64,000 bases of DNA from Sphingomonas taxi (GCA_003240625.1 QFMX01000002.1:124001-188000), one strand, 5' to 3'; shown: positions 18,628 to 26,803, counted from the stretch's first letter. Notes: a model not told the origin generated them from the letters alone. Numbers and translations: made by a program.

Positions 18628-20785
18628 GGAGCGAGACGTCCACTGAACGAGGACGGCCCAGGACCCATTGCTGTACCCCGTAGCTGTTGATCGCATAGGC
18701 CGCGTCGAACAGGTTGTAGACGTGAAGATCCACGGCGACGCGCGGGGTCATCGCATAGGACAATGTGGTATCGACCGTGGCATATCCCGGGATCCGGAAG
18801 TCGTTGGCATTGTCGGAGAATCTGCGGCCCACATAGCGCAGTCCGGCGCGGGCCTGGACGGCCGGCGTGGCGGTCCAGCGCAGCCACAGGTTCGCCATCG
18901 TCTCGGGCACGTCGGGCGGAGTGTTACCGGCATAGTTCGCGGTCCCCGACATGAAGTCGTCGAACCGGGCGTTCAGAACGCTGCCGTTCGCATCGATCCC
19001 GAAACCCCTTGGCAGATCGATCGAGACCGCGGCTTCGATGCCTTTGGCGGATCGCTGCCCGACCTGCTCGATCGGGCTGGTCGGCGTAAGTTGCGCCAGC
19101 AGCCCCGTCTTGACGATGCGGTACGCCGCCACGGTCGCGGTGCCGCGGCCGTCGAGGAACACCGCCTTGGCGCCGACCTCGATCTGATTGCCCACGGCGT
19201 TGCTGAACTGGACTTGCCCGGTCGAATAGGTGGTCAGCGTGCCCAGCGGGTCGACCCCGGTCGCGTACTGCGCATAGAGCGAAACGGTGGGGATCGGCTG
19301 GTAGACGCTGCCGACGCGCCACGTCGTGTTGTGCAGGCGCTTGTCGAGCGCAAAGGCTTCGGTGGCGCCGTCGATCGTCCAGCGCTCAATCTTGTCGCGT
19401 TCGTAGCGAATCCCGCCGACGATCGAGACGTGCTCGCCCAGCTTCAGACGATCCTCGGCAAACATCGCATATTCGGTCGTCCGCGTCCGATAGCGCGGTG
19501 CGATCCCCTGCGTGTCGACGATGACGCCCGGATCGAAGTCGTACGGATCGACCTCCGACACCTGCGGCGCGGCCCCGAAATTATGCGAATAGGTCAGCTT
19601 GACCAGGTTAACGTCGAACCCAACGACAAGGTCATTGGACACGCCGTCCGCGATCGGCGTCCTGAACGTCACGCTACCCTGGTCGCCCCATTGCGTCTGG
19701 TCGTGGACGATACCGGTCATGTCGGTGCGGTAGATGCGGCCGGGCGTGGCTGCGCCGTCACCGTTGCCGTTCGGGCAGGCGCCATCGGTCGCGACCCAGC
19801 AATAGCTTTCCAGGTTGAGCCAGGACCGTTTCGACGTCAGCCGATACGCCTGGTTGCTGACGGTCAGCGCCGCCGAGGGTGTCCAGTCGACCTGGAGGCT
19901 GGTGCGGTTGTCGCGAAAGCGGACATAGCCGTCGCGCGTGTTGTAGTTGCGGCGTCGGTTGCCGTCGTCGAGCCGGCCGTCGATCAACGGCGTGCCGAAA
20001 TAACGCATCGGGTTCTGGCTGCCGTAATCGTCGCGAACCGTGACGGCGAGCGTATCGGTCGGTGCCCAGCGCAGCGTCGCGGACAGCGCGTAACTGCGCG
20101 ATTGCCCTCGATCGACATACCCGTCGGACCGGCGATAGCTGCCGTCGATGCGGTAGGACAGGTGTTCGCCTGCCGGTCCCCCGGCGCCTGCGGCGACATG
20201 GAAGGTGTCTTGCGAGCCATAGCCGATCTCGCCATCGATTTCGGTGCGCCGGGTATTCGGCTTGCGCATCAGCACGTTGACCGCGCCGCCGAGGGCGCCT
20301 TGGCCGTACAGCACCGACGCAGGCCCGTTGAGGATGTCGATCCGCTCGACCATCCAGGGATCGGTCGGGAAAGTAAGCGTCCCGGCCGCAGGAAACAGCC
20401 GCACGCCGTCGATCAGCTGGAGCACGGACCCTTGGCCGCTGAACCCCCGTGCCGCGAGCGCAGTGCCGCCATTACCGAGATTGCCGACGCTGGTGATGCC
20501 CGGCGCGCGGCTTTCCGCATCGGCGATCGTCATGTCGCCCCGCGCGCGGATCGTGGCGCCGTCGATGACCGACAGCGTCGCCGGCGTCTCCAGTGGTGAC
20601 AGGTTGAGCCGACTGGCCGTTCCATTGGGTACCGTCAGGTCCGCTTCGTGGCGACCAGTAACCAGAATGTCCTCGGATGTGGGTTCGGCGGTTTGCGCAT
20701 TGGCCGCCGACGGCAGCCCGATCGCGAAACCGGCGGCGATGCAGGCGTAATGGCGTTTGCGGCGTGCGCCGATCGTGATGCTCAT
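18614..20785 (-). CDS. TonB-dependent outer-membrane receptor, riboswitch-controlled
   Basis: A 723-residue receptor. A signal peptide (ACIAAGFAIGLPSAANAQ) ends near residue 30, and the TonB box EDILVTG follows. The plug domain has SRAPGITSVGNLGNGGTALA and IDILNGPASVLYGQGALGG. The 22-strand barrel ends in a terminal Phe (SLRAGF). Length and plug sequence are nearer to siderophore-type receptors than to the shorter BtuB, but the cobalamin riboswitch about 120 bp upstream points to a corrinoid or related ligand. It overlaps the PepSY gene. Ligand assignment is inference from the riboswitch. Confidence 0.92.
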   Translation of the reverse strand: MSITIGARRKRHYACIAAGFAIGLPSAANAQTAEPTSEDILVTGRHEADLTVPNGTASRLNLSPLETPATLSVIDGATIRARGDMTIADAESRAPGITSVGNLGNGGTALAARGFSGQGSVLQLIDGVRLFPAAGTLTFPTDPWMVERIDILNGPASVLYGQGALGGAVNVLMRKPNTRRTEIDGEIGYGSQDTFHVAAGAGGPAGEHLSYRIDGSYRRSDGYVDRGQSRSYALSATLRWAPTDTLAVTVRDDYGSQNPMRYFGTPLIDGRLDDGNRRRNYNTRDGYVRFRDNRTSLQVDWTPSAALTVSNQAYRLTSKRSWLNLESYCWVATDGACPNGNGDGAATPGRIYRTDMTGIVHDQTQWGDQGSVTFRTPIADGVSNDLVVGFDVNLVKLTYSHNFGAAPQVSEVDPYDFDPGVIVDTQGIAPRYRTRTTEYAMFAEDRLKLGEHVSIVGGIRYERDKIERWTIDGATEAFALDKRLHNTTWRVGSVYQPIPTVSLYAQYATGVDPLGTLTTYSTGQVQFSNAVGNQIEVGAKAVFLDGRGTATVAAYRIVKTGLLAQLTPTSPIEQVGQRSAKGIEAAVSIDLPRGFGIDANGSVLNARFDDFMSGTANYAGNTPPDVPETMANLWLRWTATPAVQARAGLRYVGRRFSDNANDFRIPGYATVDTTLSYAMTPRVAVDLHVYNLFDAAYAINSYGVQQWVLGRPRSVDVSLRAGF

Positions 20786-20904
20786 GTCTTCATACCCCGA
20801 TGAAGGGCGAAGAAGACGGATGGACGCGAAACAGGCCGCGTTCGGACTGTCCGGCCGCGTGCATGCAAGCAGCCAGCCCGGAATCCCCGCCGGTGGACGT
20901 TATC

Positions 20905-21095
20905 GCGTCGGAGGCAGGTATCCTGGCTCGCGGGTCATGACGCCGGTCTGGCCTTCCCGGCGGGTCCTACCGCCAGTGACACTCGTCGACCGTCGCTCGC
21001 CGCTTACAGTTGCGGGGGCAGCGCCGGCCTGGGACCTGGTTCCTAAAAGGAGATCCGCACCGGCTTCCCGTCTTAGCTTCGGGACGATTGCGCGA
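20905..21095 (-). ncRNA. cobalamin riboswitch
   Basis: Read on the minus strand, this stretch shows the conserved elements of the adenosylcobalamin riboswitch in order. GGGAAGCCGGTGCGG is at about 21054-21070, GCCCCCGCAACTGTAAGCGG at 21000-21019, GTCACTGG at 20973-20980, GGGAAGGCCAGACCGGCG just after, and the B12 box GCGAGCCAGGATACCTGCC at about 20913-20931. It ends about 120 bp before the receptor ATG at 20785. Binding of a cobalamin would be expected to lower expression of the receptor-PepSY pair. Exact ends are estimated. Confidence 0.93.
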
Positions 21096-21150
21096 CCGAA
21101 GAACCTCGACGCGCCCCGTGTCCCAGCTTCCCGGAAGACGGTCAAGCGTC

Positions 21151-21170
21151 ATATAAAGAATTCTTTATAT
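21151..21170. promoter_or_regulatory. perfect 20-bp palindrome, probable operator
   Basis: ATATAAAGAATTCTTTATAT is identical to its reverse complement over all 20 bases and stands out in GC-rich surroundings. It lies upstream of the riboswitch, between the PilZ gene stop and the presumed promoter of the receptor operon, where a dimeric repressor could cover a -10 element. ArsR-type regulators use AT-rich palindromes of this shape; which protein binds here is unknown. Confidence 0.55.
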
Positions 21171-21203
21171 TACCTTCTTTCGCCGATACTTAGCGTATGT
21201 CGC

Positions 21204-21689
21204 TCACGTCACGGGCCCGCCGAGCAGTTCGGCTACGGCGCCAAGCGGGGTGGTGAGCGCCCGATAACAGAGCATTGCCGCGAAGCACGCCATCCCCATG
21301 CCGATGATCGTCAGGCATATGAACTGCAAAGCCGATGAGTGGCGTTTGCTGCGATCGGCCCGCTGGATTACGTGCCTGCTGAAGTCTTCGCGGATGTGGC
21401 TTCGCCGATCGGCGTTTGCGGGGCCACGCGCGGGCTGGGATTCGCTCAGAAGCGCGGCGACGCTGACCGGGTCCTGGGTCCGTACGCCAAAGCGACTGCC
21501 ACCGCTCCAGACGACACGTCCGATGATGACGAGAGCCCCGCGCCGGATATCGACATATGTGCCAATAGCCGGGGGTACCGCGCTGGAGACGAGAAGTCCC
21601 CGGTCCGATACGTCATGGATACATCCGCTCGACCATTTGCCATTGACGTTCATCCGGCAGGACACGGACAGTTCTTTCAAGGCTGGCAA
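21204..21689 (-). CDS. PilZ domain protein with C-terminal membrane helix
   Basis: A 161-residue protein. Residues 1-85 form a PilZ-like beta barrel with the DxSxxG element DVSDRG (about residues 26-31) and GRVVWSGGSRFGVRT at its end. The usual RxxxR motif before it is not clear, so cyclic-di-GMP binding is uncertain. A basic linker leads to one membrane helix (ICLTIIGMGMACFAAMLCYR) near residue 125. It lies between the cobalamin-controlled receptor and the two-component pair, all on the minus strand, without obvious coupling. Confidence 0.7.
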   Translation of the reverse strand: MPALKELSVSCRMNVNGKWSSGCIHDVSDRGLLVSSAVPPAIGTYVDIRRGALVIIGRVVWSGGSRFGVRTQDPVSVAALLSESQPARGPANADRRSHIREDFSRHVIQRADRSKRHSSALQFICLTIIGMGMACFAAMLCYRALTTPLGAVAELLGGPVT

Positions 21690-21781
21690 TGTATACCCGA
21701 TCTCACGACGTCATCATCGGCGATCGGTATCTCGAATTTGCGGTGCTCCCAATCCGGGAAATATACGGAGCTGGGTGCGCG

Positions 21782-22366
21782 TTACCGGGCGAGTGCGATC
21801 AATTGGGCGATGCCGTTGGTACCGGTCTTGGCGACGATCGCGGCCCGGTGGTCCTCCACCGTCTTGGGACTGATGGCGAGTGCGGCGGCGATCGCCTGGT
21901 TATTGTGGCCCTTGACCAGCAGATCGAACACTTGGCGCTGGCGCGGTGTTAGCGTCGCGGTGCGTGCAAGCGCCGATCGCTGTGTCTTCGACCAGGCGAC
22001 GCCTTCGCACACTGCGGCGAGCAGCCGATCCTCGTCGATCGGTTTTTCGAGATAGTCGAGGCCACCATAGCGCCGCACCGCATCGACCGCGTTGGCGGTC
22101 GTCGGCCATGCGGTCATGAAGACGATCGCGACGGTCGGGTCGACGGCGCGAACCCGATCGGCAAAGTCGAACCCGTCGATGTCGCCCATCATCACGTCGG
22201 TGACGATGCAATGCGCCGGTGCCTGCCCGTATACCGCAAGCAGCGGCACAGGATCGAGGAACGGCTCGGCGACATGGCCGTGGCGACCGAGCAACCGGGC
22301 GACGGCAGCGCCGAGATCCCGATCGTCATCGACGACATAGACGAGTCCGCAGGTAGGATCGGTCAT
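21782..22366 (-). CDS. FixJ/NarL-type response regulator
   Basis: A 194-residue regulator. The receiver domain covers about 1-125, with acidic pair D13-D14, phosphoacceptor D57 in CIVTDVMM, Thr in FMTAW and Lys in EKPIDED. A LuxR-type helix-turn-helix follows at about 137-194 (LTPRQRQVFDLLVKGHNNQA, then ISPKTVEDHRA). Its ATG overlaps the kinase stop as ATGA, so the pair is co-translated and certainly functions together. Target genes are unknown. The gap to the PilZ gene is 92 bp, so co-regulation with PilZ is possible. Confidence 0.93.
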   Translation of the reverse strand: MTDPTCGLVYVVDDDRDLGAAVARLLGRHGHVAEPFLDPVPLLAVYGQAPAHCIVTDVMMGDIDGFDFADRVRAVDPTVAIVFMTAWPTTANAVDAVRRYGGLDYLEKPIDEDRLLAAVCEGVAWSKTQRSALARTATLTPRQRQVFDLLVKGHNNQAIAAALAISPKTVEDHRAAIVAKTGTNGIAQLIALAR

Positions 22367-23943
22367 TCGGTTTCACCCAGCAACGGGAGGAGGATCGTCG
22401 CGCGGGTTTCGCCGGTGCCATCGCTTGCTCTGGTAAGGCTGCCGCCATGCGCCTCGACGATCGCGCGGGCCACCAGGACGCCGATACCCATGCCGGGCTG
22501 CGGACTGCGATCGGGGCGCGATCGGTTCGTCACGACGATACGGGCTTTGCCGTCCTCGCTTGTCACGCCAAGCGACACCTGGCCGTCGCCGCGGGCCTGG
22601 ACGGCATTGCGCACGAGGTTGACGATCGCCTGCGCCAGTTCCACTTCTTGGGCGAGTACGACGAGGTCCGGATCGACCGTCTCGATCGTGAGCCTCACGC
22701 CCCGGGATTTCGCTTCGGGGTGTGCCAATGCCGCGACGGTATCGATCAGCGCCGCCAGCGGCAACGGCGTCGGTTCGTCGACCGCTCTTCCCCCGAAACG
22801 CCGCAATCGACGGACCAGCGTGGAGAGCGCGGCTGCCTTGCGATCGATCAACGCGGCGGTCGTGGCGATCTCGGGGTCGGCCGAGACGGTGATCTCATGC
22901 AGGTGCTTGGCCTCGATCGCCAGCGTGGACAAAGGTTGGCTGATCTCGTGGATGACCGCGACCGACATAGCGCGCAACGTCTTCAATCGCTCGGCCTGGA
23001 ACAGCAGGCGATCCCGGCGTTCGAGATCGCCGCGCGCTCTGGCCTGTGCATCGGCGAAGCTGCCGGCGAGATACCCGACGACCATGATCGAGGCGAGGCT
23101 CATATGCAGGGCCAGCCGTTCGTCCATCCGCATCGGCATTGCAGTGCGGGGCAGCACGATCGCGGCGACGACGGCGATGGCAAGCCAACTCGCGGTGCGG
23201 CCGGATCGCAGGCCGATCCATGCGACCGCCAGCAGGACGGGCGTATGGGGCGTCCCGAGGCCGATTTTCGCGAGCAGGATCTCGGTTCCGATCGAGGTGG
23301 CTAGAACGCCGACGGCCTCGATTACCGCGGATGTCCGTGGTTTTTCCGGCCGCGATGCGGTGCCGGACAGGAATTCGGCGAGCCAGAGCAGCGGCGGCGT
23401 GAGCAGCAGGACTCCCAGCAGGTCGCCGACCACGAATCCGGTCAGCGACGTCACCACGTCGCGCAGCCCGGAAACGCCGGTCAGGTCGGGACGCAGCAAC
23501 GACCATGGCAAGGCCGCCAGGGCCGCGGCGATCGGTGCGCCGACCGACGCAAGCCCAAGTGGCATCGGCGCCACGCTCATGCTCGTATGGGCACGACCCG
23601 CGACATGGCGAACGAGCAGGACGACCAGGCTATAAGCCAGCGGGGGCCTGATGACTCCGGTCAGGTGGATCGCCCGTTCTGGAGAACGGAGATCGATCAC
23701 GCCCGTCGTGCACTGCACCAGAATTTCGGCGATCACCAATCCCGGAAGTAACCGGGGACCGCGCCGCCATAGCAACGCCATGCGGAAACCCGCCGCGGGA
23801 TAGAGCAGCGAATAGAAGCCCCGACCGCCCCATTCCGAGGCGATATGATGCGCCACCCAGAACGCCACCGCATAGCCGAGCAACCATGGCAGATCGGGAA
23901 GGGATACGCGAAAAGCTGCAGGGACGGGCGCGCGCGGAATCAT
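22363..23943 (-). CDS. MASE1-type sensor histidine kinase
   Basis: A 526-residue membrane kinase. About eight helices in residues 15-295 form a MASE1-like integral sensor, a domain whose signal is unknown. The dimerisation helix carries phosphoacceptor H332 in VIHEISQPLSTL, the HExxQPL form of the FixL/DctB class. The ATPase domain has LVRNAVQA (N box) and GMGIGVLVARAIVEAHGG (G boxes). It overlaps the response regulator by 4 nt. The start at 23943 has an acceptable position before the first helix. Confidence 0.92.
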   Translation of the reverse strand: MIPRAPVPAAFRVSLPDLPWLLGYAVAFWVAHHIASEWGGRGFYSLLYPAAGFRMALLWRRGPRLLPGLVIAEILVQCTTGVIDLRSPERAIHLTGVIRPPLAYSLVVLLVRHVAGRAHTSMSVAPMPLGLASVGAPIAAALAALPWSLLRPDLTGVSGLRDVVTSLTGFVVGDLLGVLLLTPPLLWLAEFLSGTASRPEKPRTSAVIEAVGVLATSIGTEILLAKIGLGTPHTPVLLAVAWIGLRSGRTASWLAIAVVAAIVLPRTAMPMRMDERLALHMSLASIMVVGYLAGSFADAQARARGDLERRDRLLFQAERLKTLRAMSVAVIHEISQPLSTLAIEAKHLHEITVSADPEIATTAALIDRKAAALSTLVRRLRRFGGRAVDEPTPLPLAALIDTVAALAHPEAKSRGVRLTIETVDPDLVVLAQEVELAQAIVNLVRNAVQARGDGQVSLGVTSEDGKARIVVTNRSRPDRSPQPGMGIGVLVARAIVEAHGGSLTRASDGTGETRATILLPLLGETE

Positions 23944-24008
23944 TGTCGGCTGTTTGCACGATCGAGCCGCTATCGCCTATCCGGGCAATTCCCTGAAGGC
24001 GGGAACGG

Positions 24009-24458
24009 TCAGGACGAGGTTGGTCGGCTTTCAGCGAGCGCGCGGCGGAGCGTGGCGACTTCGCTATTGAGCGCCGCCAGACGGTCGGGCGTCATCCCCG
24101 AGCGCTCCACGATCAGCGGCCCCAGGCATCCGGTCTCCGCCCAGCGGGCCTTGCCGGCGTCGGTCAGGCGCACCCGGACCTGGCGTTCGTCAGCAGGGTT
24201 GCGCACCCGCGTCACCAGCCCGGCGGCCTCCAGCCGCTTCGCCAATGGCGTGATGGTGCTCGGCTCGAGCGCCAGCCGGTCTGCGATCGCTCCGATCGAG
24301 CAACCGTCCTCCGCTTCGTTCAGCGTCTGGAGAACGAGAAACTGCGGGTAGGTGATCCCCAGCCGATCGAGCACCGGCTTGTACGCGCGGTTTATCGCAA
24401 TGGTCGCGGCGTAGAGCGAGAAACAGAGCTGATCGTCTAGCGGCAGCGGATCGGACAC
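24009..24458 (-). CDS. ohrR: OhrR, organic peroxide-sensing MarR-family repressor
   Basis: A 149-residue MarR-family protein. The reactive Cys is C12 in LDDQLCFSLYAA, conserved among OhrR proteins and oxidised by organic hydroperoxides, which releases the DNA. The winged helix is at about 50-100 (LALEPSTITPLAKRLEAAGL, then NPADERQVRVRLTDAG). I use the GTG at 24458 because AAGGAG lies 7 nt upstream; the ATG at 24479 would put that ribosome binding site inside the gene. It diverges from ohr across two palindromic boxes. Confidence 0.92.
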   Translation of the reverse strand: MSDPLPLDDQLCFSLYAATIAINRAYKPVLDRLGITYPQFLVLQTLNEAEDGCSIGAIADRLALEPSTITPLAKRLEAAGLVTRVRNPADERQVRVRLTDAGKARWAETGCLGPLIVERSGMTPDRLAALNSEVATLRRALAESRPTSS

Positions 24459-24497
24459 GGCAGGACTCCTTATCGGCATCGATTAGCACAAAAATGG

Positions 24498-24509
24498 TTA
24501 TCGCGACAA
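24498..24509. promoter_or_regulatory. OhrR operator-like box, copy 1
   Basis: TTATCGCGACAA differs by one base from the perfect palindrome 50 bp further on. It lies 40 bp from the ohrR start and probably takes part in autoregulation. Confidence 0.6.
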
Positions 24510-24547
24510 ATTATACTGGACGCCGGCATCGAGACTCCCTAAATCCT

Positions 24548-24559
24548 TTATCGCGATAA
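24548..24559. promoter_or_regulatory. OhrR operator-like box, copy 2
   Basis: TTATCGCGATAA is a perfect 12-bp palindrome, 19 bp before the ohr ATG. It is exactly 50 bp from the first box, about five helical turns, which would let two dimers bind on one face. Confidence 0.65.
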
Positions 24560-24577
24560 CAAACATGGAGATACATC

Positions 24578-25003
24578 ATGTCGGTCGACGTCAAATACAC
24601 CACCGAAGCCACCGCAACCGGCGGTCGCGACGGTCATGCGCGCTCGCAGGACGGCCGTTTCGACGTAGCGCTTTCGACCCCGAAGGAACTGGGCGGCGCT
24701 GGCGGCGACGGCAGCAATCCCGAGCAGTTGTTCGCAGCAGGCTATTCCGCATGCTTCATCGGCGCGCTGAAGGTCGCCGGCCAGCAGCTGAAGATGAAGA
24801 TCCCCGACGACGTCTCGGTCACTGCAAAGGTCGGCATCGGGCCGCGTTCGGCCGGTGGCTTCGGCATCACCGCCGATCTTACCGTCTCGCTGCCGGGTAT
24901 CGAGCGCGATCAGGCGGAAAAGCTGGTGGATGCGGCGCATCAGATTTGCCCGTATTCGAACGCGACGCGCGGCAACGTCGATGTAGGCCTGACTTTAGCC
25001 TGA
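24578..25003 (+). CDS. ohr: Ohr, organic hydroperoxide reductase
   Basis: A 141-residue OsmC/Ohr-family peroxidase that reduces organic hydroperoxides with a Cys pair and lipoylated partners. The catalytic residues are C59 in GYSACF and C124 in HQICPYS, with E49 in SNPEQLFAAG. Length is normal. Its ATG follows GGAG by 7 nt. It is divergent from its repressor ohrR. Confidence 0.96.
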   Translation: MSVDVKYTTEATATGGRDGHARSQDGRFDVALSTPKELGGAGGDGSNPEQLFAAGYSACFIGALKVAGQQLKMKIPDDVSVTAKVGIGPRSAGGFGITADLTVSLPGIERDQAEKLVDAAHQICPYSNATRGNVDVGLTLA

Positions 25004-25049
25004 CATTTGCTAGACGATCCGGGCTGACGATCCGGGCGTGTGAACGATA

Positions 25050-25085
25050 GGGAAGAGGGCAATCAGACTAGACTGCCCCCTTCCC
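25050..25085 (+). terminator. hairpin after ohr
   Basis: GGGAAGAGGGCA and TGCCCCCTTCCC form an 11-of-12-bp stem around a 12-nt loop, 46 bp after the ohr stop. There is no clear T run after it, so it may be a Rho-assisted or transcript-stabilising hairpin. Confidence 0.5.
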
Positions 25086-25754
25086 GACGCGTCTTACGCC
25101 CGTTTGGCCGTGTCTTCGATAAGGCGTGGATAGTTCGGGCGCCTGCCGAGTTATGCGTCCGACGATCAATGACTAGATCGCTACTTCATGGCATCACCGC
25201 GTTATTCGACCACCCGCCGGTTTCGGCCTCGGCGGGATCGCAACCCATCGATCGGGTATTCCGGCGTCGCGCGCGGAGGTGATCTCTGCGGTTGGATCGG
25301 CATGCAGCGCTAGTCTTAAAAGGAGGGCGCATCCTCGCGATTATGACGACAAGACCATGAAGATCAGGGCTGTCAGTATGGACCTGCCGTCGCGATTAGC
25401 GCTCCCGACATCGCTTCGGCGTTGATAGCGCGTCACCTCACCCGATAATATCCCGGCGAATGACGCGGCGCTGCCGGCAAAGATAGTGTCGGCGTTCTGG
25501 AACGATTTGCGTGGCCAAGGTCTTGTCCATCCGACGCCGTCCTTCGTCGCGCATTGGTGGATATCGATAGGCCCGGAACATCAAGGCCTAATCGATAATG
25601 TTCGAGCCGCGATTGTCCCAGAAGCGGCGAAACGCATTCTATCCAGTTCGGTCCGAGTATTGGATCGCAATTACCCGCAAACATACAGTGTTCATTTGCG
25701 AACAAAGGTTGTAGGCGTCCGCCGGGGGATACATGATGAATTCAAGGAAATAGC
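25086..25754. other. gene-poor region upstream of the MucR-like gene
   Basis: I find no convincing gene in these 669 bp. The open frames at 25433-25705 (minus) and 25486-25758 (plus) have no ribosome binding site, weak composition and no family features. Composition is closer to even than in coding regions nearby, as expected of a long regulatory leader or of a decayed gene. AAGGAAA stands just before the GTG at 25755. Confidence 0.4.
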
Positions 25755-26270
25755 GTGACGGATACGATTAACACGGTCGAGCTTGCTGCCGAACTGACGG
25801 CAGCATGGCTGGCAAACCCCAACACCCGCACTGCGGCCGATGACGTGCCGGCCTTTCTCGTGGCGATGCATGCCGCTGTCGCAAAGCTCTCCGGTAACGG
25901 CGAAGTCGAGCCCGAAGCTGCTGCGGTTCCAGCATCCGAGCCGGCGGTTTCGGTGCGCAAGTCGCTTGCGTCGCCGGACCACATCATCTCGATGCTGGAC
26001 GGCAAGAAGTACAAGACGTTGCGTCGTCATCTTTCGACCAACGGTCTGACGCCGGAGCAGTACCGCGAACGCTTCAACCTGAAGCCCGACTATCCGATGG
26101 TCGCCGCGACCTATTCGGAAGCACGCCGCGCGATGGCGAAGTCGATCGGTCTGGGTCGCAAGGCCGGCTCGACCGTCGAGAAGGCCGCCGATGGTGCGGC
26201 CAAGACGGTGCGCAAGACCGGCAAGGCAGCACTCGATGCCGCCAAGAAGACGCTGGGCAGCGACGCCTGA
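25755..26270 (+). CDS. MucR/Ros-type regulator without zinc-binding cysteines
   Basis: A 171-residue protein. Residues 75-140 match the Ros/MucR DNA-binding fold: MLDGKKYKTLRRHLSTNG, TPEQYRERFNLKPDYPMVA and YSEARRAMAKSIGLGRK are diagnostic. MucR proteins regulate exopolysaccharide, motility and cell-cycle genes and act partly like H-NS. The usual C2H2 zinc site lacks both Cys (there is no Cys in the protein), as in known zinc-free family members. A Lys/Ala-rich tail (about 145-171) resembles histone H1 or other nucleoid proteins. It starts at the GTG 25755 after AAGGAAA. It might regulate the polysaccharide region of this window, which is inference. Confidence 0.88.
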   Translation: MTDTINTVELAAELTAAWLANPNTRTAADDVPAFLVAMHAAVAKLSGNGEVEPEAAAVPASEPAVSVRKSLASPDHIISMLDGKKYKTLRRHLSTNGLTPEQYRERFNLKPDYPMVAATYSEARRAMAKSIGLGRKAGSTVEKAADGAAKTVRKTGKAALDAAKKTLGSDA

Positions 26271-26344
26271 GACTATGCGGGGGAGGGCCGAGCCTTCCCC
26301 CGTTTTCTCCGATAGCCCTTAAGAACGTCCGTCGGAGAACGCGC

Positions 26345-26803
26345 TCAGGCGGCATCCTCGATCAGCGCCTGCGCCAAGAGCGCGCGGATCGCCTTCAATG
26401 CGGGGATCGGTGATTGCATTTGTACCGGGGTAGCCGAAGCGCTTGCGGCCGGTGCGGATTTCTCGCCGGACAGCAATTGCTGCACGCCGCGCACGGTATA
26501 GCCCTCGCGGTTCAGCAGCGTGTCGATCCGCCGGACCAGCGCCACGTCCTCGGCCCGGTAATAGCGACGATTGCCGGCGCGCTGGAGTGGACGGAGCTGC
26601 GGGAACCGCGTTTCCCAATAGCGCAGGATATGCTGCGGCAGCCCGGTATCGGCGGCCAGTTCGCCGATCGTGCGAAACGCCGCCTCGGTCTTGGTGCCAG
26701 GCGTCGAACCCACCTCAACCGTCGAGCCCGTCCCGCCGGTCGAGGGCGCGCCGTCGTCGGCGTCGCCAGGCATGAATTCAGCCGGCACCGACGATGCGCT
26801 CAC
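26345..26803 (-). CDS. MerR-family regulator
   Basis: A 152-residue protein with a MerR helix-turn-helix at about residues 42-110: AFRTIGELAADTGLPQHILR, YWETRFPQLRPLQRAGNRRY and YRAEDVALVRRIDTLL. The C-terminal part is short and shows no metal-binding Cys set. The N-terminus is a Gly/Thr/Pro-rich linker. It begins at a GTG at 26803, overlapping the ihfA end by 26 bp, or at the ATG 26773 just after it; neither has a strong ribosome binding site. Its place at the end of the plsX-fabH-ihfA run is conserved in many alphaproteobacteria. Its target is unknown. Confidence 0.85.
   Translation of the reverse strand: MSASSVPAEFMPGDADDGAPSTGGTGSTVEVGSTPGTKTEAAFRTIGELAADTGLPQHILRYWETRFPQLRPLQRAGNRRYYRAEDVALVRRIDTLLNREGYTVRGVQQLLSGEKSAPAASASATPVQMQSPIPALKAIRALLAQALIEDAA

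Noticed and set aside
18668..20599. 643-codon open frame on the plus strand
   Set aside because: Antisense shadow of the TonB-dependent receptor; no domain features and very Arg/Asp-rich.
25433..25758. Two 90-codon frames upstream of the MucR-like gene
   Set aside because: They overlap on opposite strands, lack ribosome binding sites and family features; the plus-strand one would overlap the MucR-like start.
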